Positions 1 to 5,694 of a stretch of 26,864 bases of DNA are shown piece by piece; the stretch's first letter is position 1; the number at the start of each line of letters is the position of its first letter. The position numbers and the translations under genes are program-made. Under the pieces are notes generated by a model that searched no databases, was not told the DNA's origin, and saw nothing but the letters and a program-made list of their open reading frames with translations. The stretch comes from a virus. Location of the stretch: IMG/VR virus record IMGVR_UViG_3300021079_000028, positions 1 to 26,864 of that record. The stretch is one strand, 5' to 3'.

Positions 1-6
1 GGAGCT

Positions 7-43
7 CGACCGCCGGCGCCCCCTTTGGGGGTGGGGGTCGTTT
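7..43 (+). terminator. possible terminator hairpin at the left edge
   Basis: CCCCC at 19-23 pairs with GGGGG at 27-31 around a TTT loop. An outer CGACC (7-11) can pair with GGTCG (36-40), and TTT follows. It lies just before the first gene and would end transcription coming from outside the window. The inner and outer stems are separated by unpaired bases, so the fold is imperfect and the call is weak. Confidence 0.3.
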
Positions 44-74
44 ACTATACCTCCCTCAAAAATTTTCCATCATT

Positions 75-626
75 TTGAACGCATTAAATAAAGTAAAGAT
101 TGGTCAAACTGTATCTTTAAATCTTGCAGAGCGTAAACTTGCTAATTTCTTGGCAGAGCATAGGGGTAAAAATAATCGTAATTTCAATGTTCCGAGAATG
201 AAATTTGGAGTTGTTGACGACGCGATAATTGATTTGGAGGGGATGGCTGGGGAGATTGCGTTTTGTAAATTGTTCAATGTGTATCCGGACATGGATATTG
301 ATTGTGCGCCTCCGCATCCATCGCATGACTGTGTTCTGCCTGATGGTATGCGTGTCGATGTGAAGACGACAAAGCATCGGGCTGGAAAGCTGCTGGTGGA
401 TGCGCGGAGGTGCGGTAGAAAGGCTGATGGAGTGGATTTGTATGCGTTGATGGTCGGCACGTTCCCTGGCCCTTACGATTTTCGTGGGTTCATTGAAAAG
501 CGCGATATCGTTCGTCCGGACAGGATTGGTTTATTTTACGGCAACAGCAACTATATCGCAGAGCAGAGCGAGCTTCGCGATAGCTACGCGATAGCTACGC
601 GGGATACATTCTCATTGACAAAGTAA
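75..626 (+). CDS. PD-(D/E)XK nuclease-like protein
   Basis: A 183-residue protein that I read as a restriction-endonuclease-like fold. Seen: a helix with acidic residues (E55, E60), then D85, then a strand with D95-V-K97 (VDVKTT). This is the D...(D/E)xK spacing of the PD-(D/E)XK superfamily. A later segment (GTFPGPYDFRGFIEK, about 128-142) resembles the strands that follow the core in such nucleases. The start is TTG at 75. There is no Shine-Dalgarno box, and the next in-frame ATG (residue 42) would remove the N-terminal helices. Substrate and role are unknown; host DNA degradation or genome processing are possibilities. It stands alone, upstream of the capsid leader. Its 3' end contains an 11-bp tandem repeat (576-597) that is out of phase with codons, so the last residues may differ from relatives. 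Confidence 0.5.
   Translation: MNALNKVKIGQTVSLNLAERKLANFLAEHRGKNNRNFNVPRMKFGVVDDAIIDLEGMAGEIAFCKLFNVYPDMDIDCAPPHPSHDCVLPDGMRVDVKTTKHRAGKLLVDARRCGRKADGVDLYALMVGTFPGPYDFRGFIEKRDIVRPDRIGLFYGNSNYIAEQSELRDSYAIATRDTFSLTK
576..597 (+). repeat. 11-bp perfect tandem duplication
   Basis: CGCGATAGCTA occurs twice back to back (576-586 and 587-597), and a third partial copy (CGCG) follows. It lies inside the last 20 codons of the nuclease-like gene. Eleven is not a multiple of three, so gain or loss of one copy changes the C-terminal reading frame. Confidence 0.8.
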
Positions 627-640
627 TAGATTCTAATCAT

Positions 641-765
641 CCATCCATCCATCGACCTTAATGATTGCATACGATTGGTCATCGGATGCGAATGTCTAAG
701 CGGAAATGACAGCCCGCGTTTGGTGGTGGTGGGGAATATCGGTCCATTGGATGATGGATGGATGG
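641..765 (+). repeat. 13-bp inverted repeat in the capsid leader
   Basis: CCATCCATCCATC at 641-653 is the exact reverse complement of GATGGATGGATGG at 753-765, and the arms enclose about 100 nt. Inside the arms GACC (654-657) can also pair with GGTC (741-744) across a bulge. The 178-nt gap between the nuclease-like gene and the capsid gene otherwise holds no ORF I would support. The repeat could be a long-range stem in the capsid mRNA leader, an untidy terminator for the upstream gene, or a protein-binding site. The sequence does not decide between these. Confidence 0.6.
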
Positions 766-804
766 CCCACTAAAAAGCGGTAAACGCAGGAAACAGTTTT
801 CATT

Positions 805-2043
805 ATGGCTTGTCCCAATGTGTTCAATGCCTTTGCGGTGGCTACGGAGTCGCTTGCACAGGATGTCTATAAGCGCGCGTCGTATCGTTCGATGTGGCTC
901 AACCTTATCGAGCGAGGCGAGTATCCGCAGGGTACTGGTCTGACGCAGACTTCGTTCACTACGACCAGCATCGAGCCGACTGCGGCTGAGACCTGGGCTG
1001 CTATCACGCTTGCTGACGGCAGTACTGCCAATGCTTGCGATGTGACGTACAACGATGTCCCCGTTGGTTACAACGCGGTCACTTGGGGTCCTGAGCGTTT
1101 CGCGCTCAAGGGTCCGTTGCTGTGTAAGGACGACCTTACTTTCGATCATCGTGTCGAAGCGTTCTTGCGTGTGTATCTTGAGAAGCTGTCCATCCGGGCG
1201 CAGCGTTCTTGGGAAACCCGGTATCAGAATATCTTCGCGAAGTATGCCATCAAGGCGGTCGCGGATTCGAGTTTCACGCAGACCGAAACGATTCCTGCCG
1301 GCGTGAATGAGTTCCCGTGGGCCGATGGTGTGAGCACTGGTCAGGCGTTGAATCAGTCCACGTCGGAGTTGACCCAGGAGATGTTGGATGTGGCGGCGGC
1401 GACGCTCATCCGCAATGGCGCGACGAATCCTGATAGTTCTGGGTTCATCTCGTACAGCAGCGATGGTCCTGTGTTCCCGTTGTACATCGGGTTGGAGGCG
1501 TCGCAGCGCATCGCGCAGAACAATCCTGCGTTCCGTTCCGACCTCAACATCGCGGATACCGGCTCTGGCGAAGGATCGACGTTGCTGAAGCGCATCGGTG
1601 CGAACCGGGTCATCAAGAACTTCCGGCATGTGCCGAATCTGTTCCCGCCCCGGTTCAGCTATTCCGGCGGCAAGTACACGCTCGTCCAGCCGTTCACCAG
1701 TGCGAGCGGCACGAAGGGTACTGTGTTCAGTGTCAATCCGACCTGGACGACTGCTTCGTACGAGGGTGCGTTCGTCGTCACTCCGTATGTGTTCAAGAGT
1801 CACATCGTGCGGCCTATCAACCGGGTTGGTGATCTGTCTTGGATGCCGACCAACTACATGGGCGAGTGGCAGTGGGTCACTGGCGCGTACAAGCTCAGTG
1901 TTGATTGCGTGGATCCGCTCGATAAGAAGGGCCAGCATTACGCCGAGTTCATGCACGCTCCGGAGCCGATCTTCACGAACCAGGGCATGACGATCATCTT
2001 CCGTCGTTGCACTGGTGCTCTGACCCAGATCATCTGCTCCTGA
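805..2043 (+). CDS. probable major capsid protein
   Basis: A 412-residue soluble protein with no signal peptide or membrane segment, beginning MACPNVFNAFAVATESLAQD. I recognise this N-terminal pattern, together with the later PQGTGLTQTSF stretch, from capsid-position proteins of uncultured tailed phages. I do not recall a characterised homologue. Supporting features are the length typical of a head subunit, very regular codon use (the reading frame is so strongly biased that the opposite strand stays open for 480 codons), and its own leader and terminator, as expected of a highly expressed structural gene. Start is ATG at 805 with a T-rich leader (TTTTCATTATG) and only a weak GGAAA further upstream. 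The scaffold-like gene is on the other strand at 5695-6864, an unusual separation. Alternative: another abundant virion protein. No other gene in the window is a better capsid candidate. Confidence 0.62.
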   Translation: MACPNVFNAFAVATESLAQDVYKRASYRSMWLNLIERGEYPQGTGLTQTSFTTTSIEPTAAETWAAITLADGSTANACDVTYNDVPVGYNAVTWGPERFALKGPLLCKDDLTFDHRVEAFLRVYLEKLSIRAQRSWETRYQNIFAKYAIKAVADSSFTQTETIPAGVNEFPWADGVSTGQALNQSTSELTQEMLDVAAATLIRNGATNPDSSGFISYSSDGPVFPLYIGLEASQRIAQNNPAFRSDLNIADTGSGEGSTLLKRIGANRVIKNFRHVPNLFPPRFSYSGGKYTLVQPFTSASGTKGTVFSVNPTWTTASYEGAFVVTPYVFKSHIVRPINRVGDLSWMPTNYMGEWQWVTGAYKLSVDCVDPLDKKGQHYAEFMHAPEPIFTNQGMTIIFRRCTGALTQIICS

Positions 2044-2065
2044 TCGATAGGTTGGATTGACACAG

Positions 2066-2100
2066 CCCATCATTGGCCGAAAGGCTGGTGGTGGGTTTTT
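2066..2100 (+). terminator. intrinsic terminator after the capsid gene
   Basis: A 13-pair stem: CCCATCATTGGCC (2066-2078) folds on GGCTGGTGGTGGG (2083-2095) around a GAAA tetraloop (2079-2082), allowing G-T wobbles, and is followed by TTTTT (2096-2100). It sits 22 bases after the capsid stop codon. It would end or thin the capsid transcript before the downstream accessory genes, giving capsid its own high expression level. Confidence 0.88.
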
Positions 2101-2117
2101 CGTATTGACAAGATATT

Positions 2118-2142
2118 GCATGAAGCAATGCTTCGTTCATGC
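2118..2142 (+). promoter_or_regulatory. hairpin covering the start codon of the next gene
   Basis: GCATGAA at 2118-2124 pairs perfectly with TTCATGC at 2136-2142, leaving an 11-nt loop. The ATG of the 93-residue gene (2139-2141) lies within the 3' arm. No Shine-Dalgarno box is seen upstream. In RNA the start codon would be base-paired, so translation could be limited or controlled. The overlapping pairing GAAGCA/TGCTTC cannot form because its loop would be too short. Confidence 0.45.
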
Positions 2143-2420
2143 CGAATTTTATTCTTCCGGAGGGTGTCGAGGTTCCTGAGAACTTGAAGGAAGGCGAGAA
2201 GTTTCAGACGATGGCGACCATCGTGTTGAAGAAGAACGGCAAGGCGATGTTGGTGGAGGTGGATGGCCAACCTCTTGCCGGTTACGAATCCAATGAGAGC
2301 GAAGCTGAAGGTGAAGGCAAGATGAAGGCGCATGGAGCGGAGGAAGGTGGTGAAGCGGCTCATGGAAAACAGGGATTCATTGCCGAAGTGATGCAGCGTG
2401 GTCGTGGTCCGATGGCCTGA
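2139..2420 (+). CDS. small acidic protein downstream of capsid
   Basis: A 93-residue hypothetical protein. The N-terminal half (about 1-55) contains LPEGVEVPENLKEGEKF followed by a strand-rich stretch (TIVLKKNGKAMLVEVDG), suggesting a small beta fold. The second half is low-complexity and Glu/Gly-rich (ESEAEGEGK), ending in a basic GRGPMA. Proteins of this shape often follow capsid genes in uncultured phages. A capsid-associated or decoration role is inferred from position only. The ATG at 2139 has no Shine-Dalgarno box and lies in a hairpin arm. It ends 9 nt before the next gene. Confidence 0.6.
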   Translation: MPNFILPEGVEVPENLKEGEKFQTMATIVLKKNGKAMLVEVDGQPLAGYESNESEAEGEGKMKAHGAEEGGEAAHGKQGFIAEVMQRGRGPMA

Positions 2421-2429
2421 TAAATCGAT

Positions 2430-2864
2430 ATGGCAAACATCACATGCGACGAGGCGGAGACGCTGATCAACGAGATGGCGGCACTTGGATGCCGTTCTCC
2501 GCGTGAGCTTGAGTTGGCCAGGCTTGCTCTTGAGAATCGCATCGCTGTTTATTTGCAGGGTGGTGGCGCGACGCGAGGAGCGTTCAGGAGCGTCACCGCC
2601 ACTGGCACGGTGGTCAGCGGCGATTATCTGCTCATCTGCGATGCCACTGGCGGGGCGATCACGATGACGCTTCCTCCCGCTGCGCTTGTTCCGGGTCGTA
2701 TCTATGCTTTCAAGCGCATCAATGCCGGCGCAAACACGGTGACGGTCGATGGATACGGGGCAGAAACCATCGATGGAGCGGCAACTCATGTTTTGACTCC
2801 GCAATGGAATGGAGCGGTGGTGATGTCGAACGGAGTCGCTTGGTTCAAGATCATTGCGAACTGA
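2430..2864 (+). CDS. two-module small virion protein (N-terminal module plus beta domain)
   Basis: A 144-residue protein with two parts. Residues 1-40 form a short helical module (MANITCDEAETLINEMAALG, then C-R-SPREL) that recurs at the start of the next gene's product. Residues about 50-144 are strand-rich and look like the small beta domains that recur in phage fibres and appendages (TATGTVVSGDYLLICD, GRIYAFKRINAGANTVTVDG, and a terminal WNGAVVMSNGVAWFKI). The role is probably structural, on the tail or capsid surface; the short N-terminal module may be a docking element. Start is ATG at 2430, with no Shine-Dalgarno box. It ends one base before the next ATG, so the two genes are surely co-transcribed. 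Confidence 0.6.
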   Translation: MANITCDEAETLINEMAALGCRSPRELELARLALENRIAVYLQGGGATRGAFRSVTATGTVVSGDYLLICDATGGAITMTLPPAALVPGRIYAFKRINAGANTVTVDGYGAETIDGAATHVLTPQWNGAVVMSNGVAWFKIIAN

Positions 2865-2865
2865 T

Positions 2866-3075
2866 ATGGCTAACATCTCATGCGCGGATGCTTTGACTTT
2901 GATCAACGAGGCTTATGGAGCTTCGTGCAAGAGTCCGCGTGAAAGGGTTCTGTTGGAACTTGGCCTACTTTGGGAGGCATCGACTCTTGGTGGAACGGCG
3001 GACATCACTGCTGACAACACGGTTATCGATTCATCTTCGACAATGATCACTGCGGACATGACGGAATTCATCTAA
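2866..3075 (+). CDS. 69-residue protein with the shared N-terminal module and ITAD repeats
   Basis: The start is ATG at 2866, one base after the previous stop. An in-frame TTG at 2854 would overlap the upstream gene and break the similarity described here. Residues 1-35 repeat the module of the preceding gene (MANISCADALTLINEAYGA, then CKSPRE), with matching Cys, TLINE and SPRE positions. The tail (about 44-69) carries ITADNT and ITADMT. The same short motif recurs near the N-terminus of the nozzle-like protein at 16779-18668. Function is not known; a small virion component or anchor is the simplest guess. The gene is too short for a separate folded beta domain and may be a truncated paralogue of its neighbour. 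Confidence 0.6.
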   Translation: MANISCADALTLINEAYGASCKSPRERVLLELGLLWEASTLGGTADITADNTVIDSSSTMITADMTEFI

Positions 3076-3079
3076 TTTT

Positions 3080-4243
3080 ATGGCAAAACAGACCATCAAC
3101 ATCGGCGCGGCTCCGAACGACGGGACGGGTACACCGTTGCGGACGTCGTTTGATTACACCAACCAGAACTTCACCGAGTTGTACACGGCTCTTGGAGGGG
3201 GTGTCGGTCTTCCTGGTTCCACGACGCAGGTCATCTTCAATGATGGCGGAACGAATCTGGCTGGTGACCCTGGGTTGACATACGACAAGACGACCGATGC
3301 GTTGACTGTTGTTGGTGCGTTGTCGGGGTCGAAGTTGACTGTCACTGGCGGAACGATTCCGGCCAATGGCGTGTATCTGCCTGCTGCGAACACGTTGGAA
3401 TTCGCCGCCAATTCGCTCGCTCAGTATCGTATTGCTCCGCTTGGCGTGTTCAGTTGGTTTGACGGCGCAGGCGGTACGCGGATGACGCTCAATTCAACTG
3501 GCTTGGGTATTGAAGTGAGTCCTGACTTCAAGTTGGTCGTAAATGGGACACAAGCTATTCCCGCAACAAGCGGGACAGCAACTAACAATGGTTCATTTCG
3601 CATTGGAGCGCCCGGGACTGGACTAGTCATGGATTCTGGAGTCTATGCGACAGGGCCGTATTACGCATGGATACAGGCTCGTCACAGGTCAACTTACGCA
3701 ACTAATTATGACATTGCATTGCAACCAAACGGAGGAAATTTACTGGTTGGTACTCTTACAAACAACGCAAACGGTGGTGTTCTCCAGCTTAAATCGGGCA
3801 TCACGTTCCCGGCGACGCAGGTTGCTGCGACCGACGTGAACACTCTCGATGATTACGAGGAAGGTACGTTCACGCCGACTATCGTTGGCGGAACGATTGC
3901 TGGTGTTGGAGTGTATTCGGTTCAAAAGGGAAATTACACAAAAGTTGGAAACTTGGTTTTCTTTAACATTTACGTTGGAACCTCAGCGCATACAGGCACC
4001 GGAGACATGTTGATTGGAGGATTGCCGTTTACATCAAACGCAACAATCAATCAAACAAGCTCTGTAACTTTTGGTAATGTAAACAATCTTTCACTGTCTG
4101 CATCAAGCATTGTTCTTGGCTACATTACTAATTCCAGCACTTCTATTATCTTGAACCAATATCCAGCCGGTGGCGGTGCGGCTACGGCTGTTCCTATTGA
4201 TGTGGCTTGTTTATTGATGGTTTCTGGAACTTACATGGTTTAA
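3080..4243 (+). CDS. tail fibre / receptor-binding protein
   Basis: A 387-residue fibre. The first 40 residues (INIGAAPNDGTGTPLRTSF, then NQNFTELY) are the recurrent N-terminal motif of phage fibre and structural proteins that attach to the virion. The middle (about 60-235) is strand-rich, with many Thr, Gly and Asn residues. The C-terminal part begins with DVNTLDDYEEGTFTPTI, a stretch common before the distal domain of fibres, and continues with GNYTKVGNLVFFNIYVGTS. The N-terminal third and the TLDDYEEG segment use the same G/C-ending codons as the capsid gene. The stretches 3540-3785 and 3901-4240 are visibly A/T-richer, consistent with exchanged receptor-binding modules. ATG at 3080 follows a TAATTTT leader without a Shine-Dalgarno box. 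Confidence 0.78.
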   Translation: MAKQTINIGAAPNDGTGTPLRTSFDYTNQNFTELYTALGGGVGLPGSTTQVIFNDGGTNLAGDPGLTYDKTTDALTVVGALSGSKLTVTGGTIPANGVYLPAANTLEFAANSLAQYRIAPLGVFSWFDGAGGTRMTLNSTGLGIEVSPDFKLVVNGTQAIPATSGTATNNGSFRIGAPGTGLVMDSGVYATGPYYAWIQARHRSTYATNYDIALQPNGGNLLVGTLTNNANGGVLQLKSGITFPATQVAATDVNTLDDYEEGTFTPTIVGGTIAGVGVYSVQKGNYTKVGNLVFFNIYVGTSAHTGTGDMLIGGLPFTSNATINQTSSVTFGNVNNLSLSASSIVLGYITNSSTSIILNQYPAGGGAATAVPIDVACLLMVSGTYMV

Positions 4244-4249
4244 TCTTTT

Positions 4250-4627
4250 ATGACCACCACTATCTCAATCAACTGGATCATCAAACAGATTTTGGTCAAA
4301 AAGACCGAAGCATCGTTGTCTGATGTTGTCATCACGGCGAACTGGAGTTGCCGTGGATCTGATGGGGCATTTAGTTCTGCTTTGACCGGATGCGTGTCGT
4401 TCGCTCCTCCGAGCGGCGATTTCACTCCGTACGACCAATTGACCGAGGCTCAGGTTCTTGGTTGGTGTTGGGACAACGGTGTTGATAAGGCGTCTGTCGA
4501 GGCGAGCGTGGAGAAAGAGATTGTTGACCAGGCCAATGCTTCGGTCGTGTCGCTTCCACTTCCTTGGACGCCGGTTCCGGTTGTCATTGACGAGCCAATC
4601 ATTGTTTCCGAAGCTCCTGTCGCATGA
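4250..4627 (+). CDS. conserved phage protein, DUF7936-like
   Basis: A 125-residue protein. The pattern of an alternating hydrophobic N-terminus, VVITANWSCRG, a DFTPYDQLTEAQVLGW stretch around 65-80 and a following VEASVEKEI helix matches a small family often encoded near fibre genes in phages, which I recall as DUF7936. The assignment is from memory and not checked. The C-terminus is Val/Pro-rich and probably disordered. Function is unknown; a tail-associated or assembly role is inferred from its place just after the fibre gene. Its stop overlaps the next start (ATGA at 4624-4627). Confidence 0.6.
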   Translation: MTTTISINWIIKQILVKKTEASLSDVVITANWSCRGSDGAFSSALTGCVSFAPPSGDFTPYDQLTEAQVLGWCWDNGVDKASVEASVEKEIVDQANASVVSLPLPWTPVPVVIDEPIIVSEAPVA

Positions 4628-4779
4628 TCAAAATTGAACTGACGACTGAACAAGCGAATGCACTGATGCAACTCGTCGATATCGCCATCAAAGCCGGTGG
4701 TTATCAGAATGCAAAGGTCGCTGTTCCGATTGCCGACATCATCCTTGAAGCTGCAAAGCAGTCCGAGGGAACCAATTAA
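4624..4779 (+). CDS. 51-residue helical hypothetical protein
   Basis: ATG at 4624 overlaps the previous stop by four bases (ATGA), typical of translational coupling. The product is MIKIELTTEQANALMQLVDI followed by AIKAGGYQNAKVAVPIADII and a short tail. It reads as one strand followed by two helices. Small proteins with an LTxEQAN...L.D.A.KAGG pattern are common in phages and bacteria, but no function is known to me. There is no membrane segment. It ends 9 nt before the holin-like gene. Confidence 0.6.
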   Translation: MIKIELTTEQANALMQLVDIAIKAGGYQNAKVAVPIADIILEAAKQSEGTN

Positions 4780-4788
4780 AAGGCCACC

Positions 4789-4983
4789 ATGACTGGCCAC
4801 CACGCTTTTGTTCGCGATATGTCGATAGGCGTTGGTGGGCCAGTTCTTGGCCTACTCGGGAACGCGATATTTTCAGAACCAAATCTAAAAGGAGCATCGC
4901 TTGCGCTTGGTGCGCTTGCCGCCCTTTTGACCTGTGTTGTAAAATCAATCGAACTGTACAGAAAAATTAAAAACAACAAATGA
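4789..4983 (+). CDS. small membrane protein, holin candidate
   Basis: A 64-residue protein with two hydrophobic stretches, GVGGPVLGLLGNAIF (about 14-28) and LALGALAALLTCVV (about 38-51), separated by a short polar turn, and a basic tail ending YRKIKNNK. This hairpin topology with a positively charged C-terminus is typical of class II-like holins, which permeabilise the inner membrane at lysis. Its stop overlaps the ATG of the next holin-like gene (ATGA at 4980-4983). The call rests on topology and neighbourhood and not on a recognised family motif. Confidence 0.55.
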   Translation: MTGHHAFVRDMSIGVGGPVLGLLGNAIFSEPNLKGASLALGALAALLTCVVKSIELYRKIKNNK

Positions 4984-5165
4984 ACGCTTATTTTGCATCT
5001 CTGCTTCGCCATGTTTTGACCGCTGCTGGAGGTTACTTGGTTGGCAAGGGTCTTGTTTCGTCTGATCAAGCCGGTGAGCTTGTCGGTGCCGCTGTCACCG
5101 CTTCTGGTGTTGCTTGGTCCATCTATAACAACAAGAAAAACGCTGATGCAGCAGGTCAGAAATGA
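4980..5165 (+). CDS. putative holin, Pam3-gp28-like
   Basis: A 61-residue protein: a short amphipathic start, a hydrophobic segment LLRHVLTAAGGYLVGKGLV (about 8-26), a polar turn SSDQAGE, a second segment LVGAAVTASGVAWSIY (about 34-49), and a basic tail. The order 'LLRH-LTA-GGYLV-KG...A..VGA..T..GVAWS' fits a small phage holin family that I recall as Pam3-gp28. It is coupled to both neighbours by ATGA overlaps (4980-4983 and 5162-5165). Two adjacent small membrane proteins could be holin and antiholin or a two-component pore. Confidence 0.65.
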   Translation: MNAYFASLLRHVLTAAGGYLVGKGLVSSDQAGELVGAAVTASGVAWSIYNNKKNADAAGQK

Positions 5166-5341
5166 GTTTTTTGGCTGACCTGATTGTAAAACTGGTCGAC
5201 TGGCTGTTTTCTTTGTCAAAACAAGACGTATCTAGTGAAGACGCCAAGAAACAACCGGAGCTTAAGCGTGATCTGCTTGCTCGCATCGATGAGCATGAGC
5301 GCGGGGTGCGCGAGCCGAGTGATCTACGTCCCCCACGGTGA
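5162..5341 (+). CDS. 59-residue inner-spanin candidate overlapping the lipoprotein gene
   Basis: ATG at 5162 overlaps the previous stop by four bases. The product starts MSFLADLIVKLVDWLFSLSK, an amphipathic or weakly hydrophobic N-terminal segment, then continues as a charged helix (ELKRDLLARIDEHERGVRE) to a Pro/Arg-rich end. The last 107 nt are shared, in the other frame, with the outer-spanin-like lipoprotein gene that starts at 5235. That is the classical nested i-spanin/o-spanin layout. The N-terminal segment is a poor transmembrane helix and the protein is short for an i-spanin, so it could instead be a different lysis-associated peptide. Confidence 0.45.
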   Translation: MSFLADLIVKLVDWLFSLSKQDVSSEDAKKQPELKRDLLARIDEHERGVREPSDLRPPR

Positions 5342-5468
5342 GCCTGTGCGCCTCGCTGAGAGCGTCAAAGCTAAGGTTTGGGTACTTGACGCAAGCGGCA
5401 AAACGATTCGCAGCAGCAACCGCATCATCATCAGTGAAGGATGGTATGCACTACCAAAGGATAAATGA
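5235..5468 (+). CDS. outer-spanin-like lipoprotein (Rz1-type)
   Basis: A 77-residue lipoprotein starting at GTG 5235. It has a basic n-region (KTPRNNR), a hydrophobic core (LSVICLLASM) and a lipobox-like SAG-C25, so it should be exported and lipidated. After C25 comes VIYVPHGEPVRLAESVKAKV and a C-terminal EGWYALP. I recognise the 'YVP-G-PVRL-E-VKA-VWV...EGWY-LP' pattern from small lipoproteins in phage lysis cassettes. Outer spanins sit in the outer membrane and join inner spanins across the periplasm to fuse the membranes at lysis. Later ATGs (residues 19 and 21) would lose the signal peptide, so GTG is preferred despite a weak ribosome site. The residue at -3 of the lipobox is Ser, which is not ideal. 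Confidence 0.65.
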   Translation: MKTPRNNRSLSVICLLASMSMSAGCASRVIYVPHGEPVRLAESVKAKVWVLDASGKTIRSSNRIIISEGWYALPKDK

Positions 5469-5620
5469 GCAATAACGCACCGTATAAGGGTTCCGTTTCA
5501 GGAAGCGGACCTTACAAGCAGACAACCACATCAGCCTCCGCAAAAAACCCAACCAAGCCAACCACTAAGCCTATTCCGAGTGGAAGTGGGCCTTACGGAA
5601 GCGGTCCATACAAGAAGTAA
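5465..5620 (+). CDS. 51-residue GSGPY repeat protein
   Basis: ATG at 5465 overlaps the spanin stop by four bases (ATGA). The product is low in complexity. APYKG near the start is followed by SGSGPYK, then a Thr/Ser/Lys/Pro-rich linker (TTTSASAKNPTKPTTK), then SGSGPYGSGPYKK at the end. There is no membrane segment. It is probably disordered. No family is recognised. It is the last gene before the bidirectional terminator. The regular repeats and the tight coupling suggest it is translated. Confidence 0.5.
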   Translation: MSNNAPYKGSVSGSGPYKQTTTSASAKNPTKPTTKPIPSGSGPYGSGPYKK

Positions 5621-5631
5621 TCGATTCCAAG

Positions 5632-5677
5632 AAAAACCCCCCGATTGTAATAAAAACAACCGGGGGGTAATCGTTTT
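5632..5677. terminator. bidirectional terminator between convergent operons
   Basis: CCCCCCGATTGT (5637-5648) pairs with ACAACCGGGGGG (5656-5667), with one A-C mismatch, around a 7-nt A/T loop. On the plus strand it is followed by TAATCGTTTT, and on the minus strand by TTTTTC. It lies between the plus-strand lysis block and the 3' end of the minus-strand head operon, so it can stop RNA polymerase from both sides. Confidence 0.9.
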
Positions 5678-5694
5678 AGAATTTGACAAACGCT

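Noticed and set aside
2057-2110. TTGACA boxes at 2057 and 2105 (also 615 and 5683) as promoter -35 elements
   Set aside because: None has a credible -10 box at 16-18 bases. The one at 615 is in the end of a coding sequence and the one at 5683 points into the antisense of the scaffold gene. Not listed as promoters.
679-2121. 480-codon open frame on the minus strand opposite the capsid gene
   Set aside because: It is Arg/His/Ile/Thr-rich with no recognisable domain and lies exactly antisense to a gene with strong codon bias, which removes antisense stops. Its product would also cover the inverted repeat and the terminator. Treated as a shadow.
2070-2906. 278-codon minus-strand open frame
   Set aside because: Antisense to three convincing plus-strand genes, with an Arg/His/Ser-rich composition. 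It also crosses the capsid terminator. Shadow.
4776-5219. 147-codon minus-strand open frame across the holin genes
   Set aside because: Opposes three plus-strand genes linked by ATGA overlaps. Ser/Thr/Arg-rich product without motifs.
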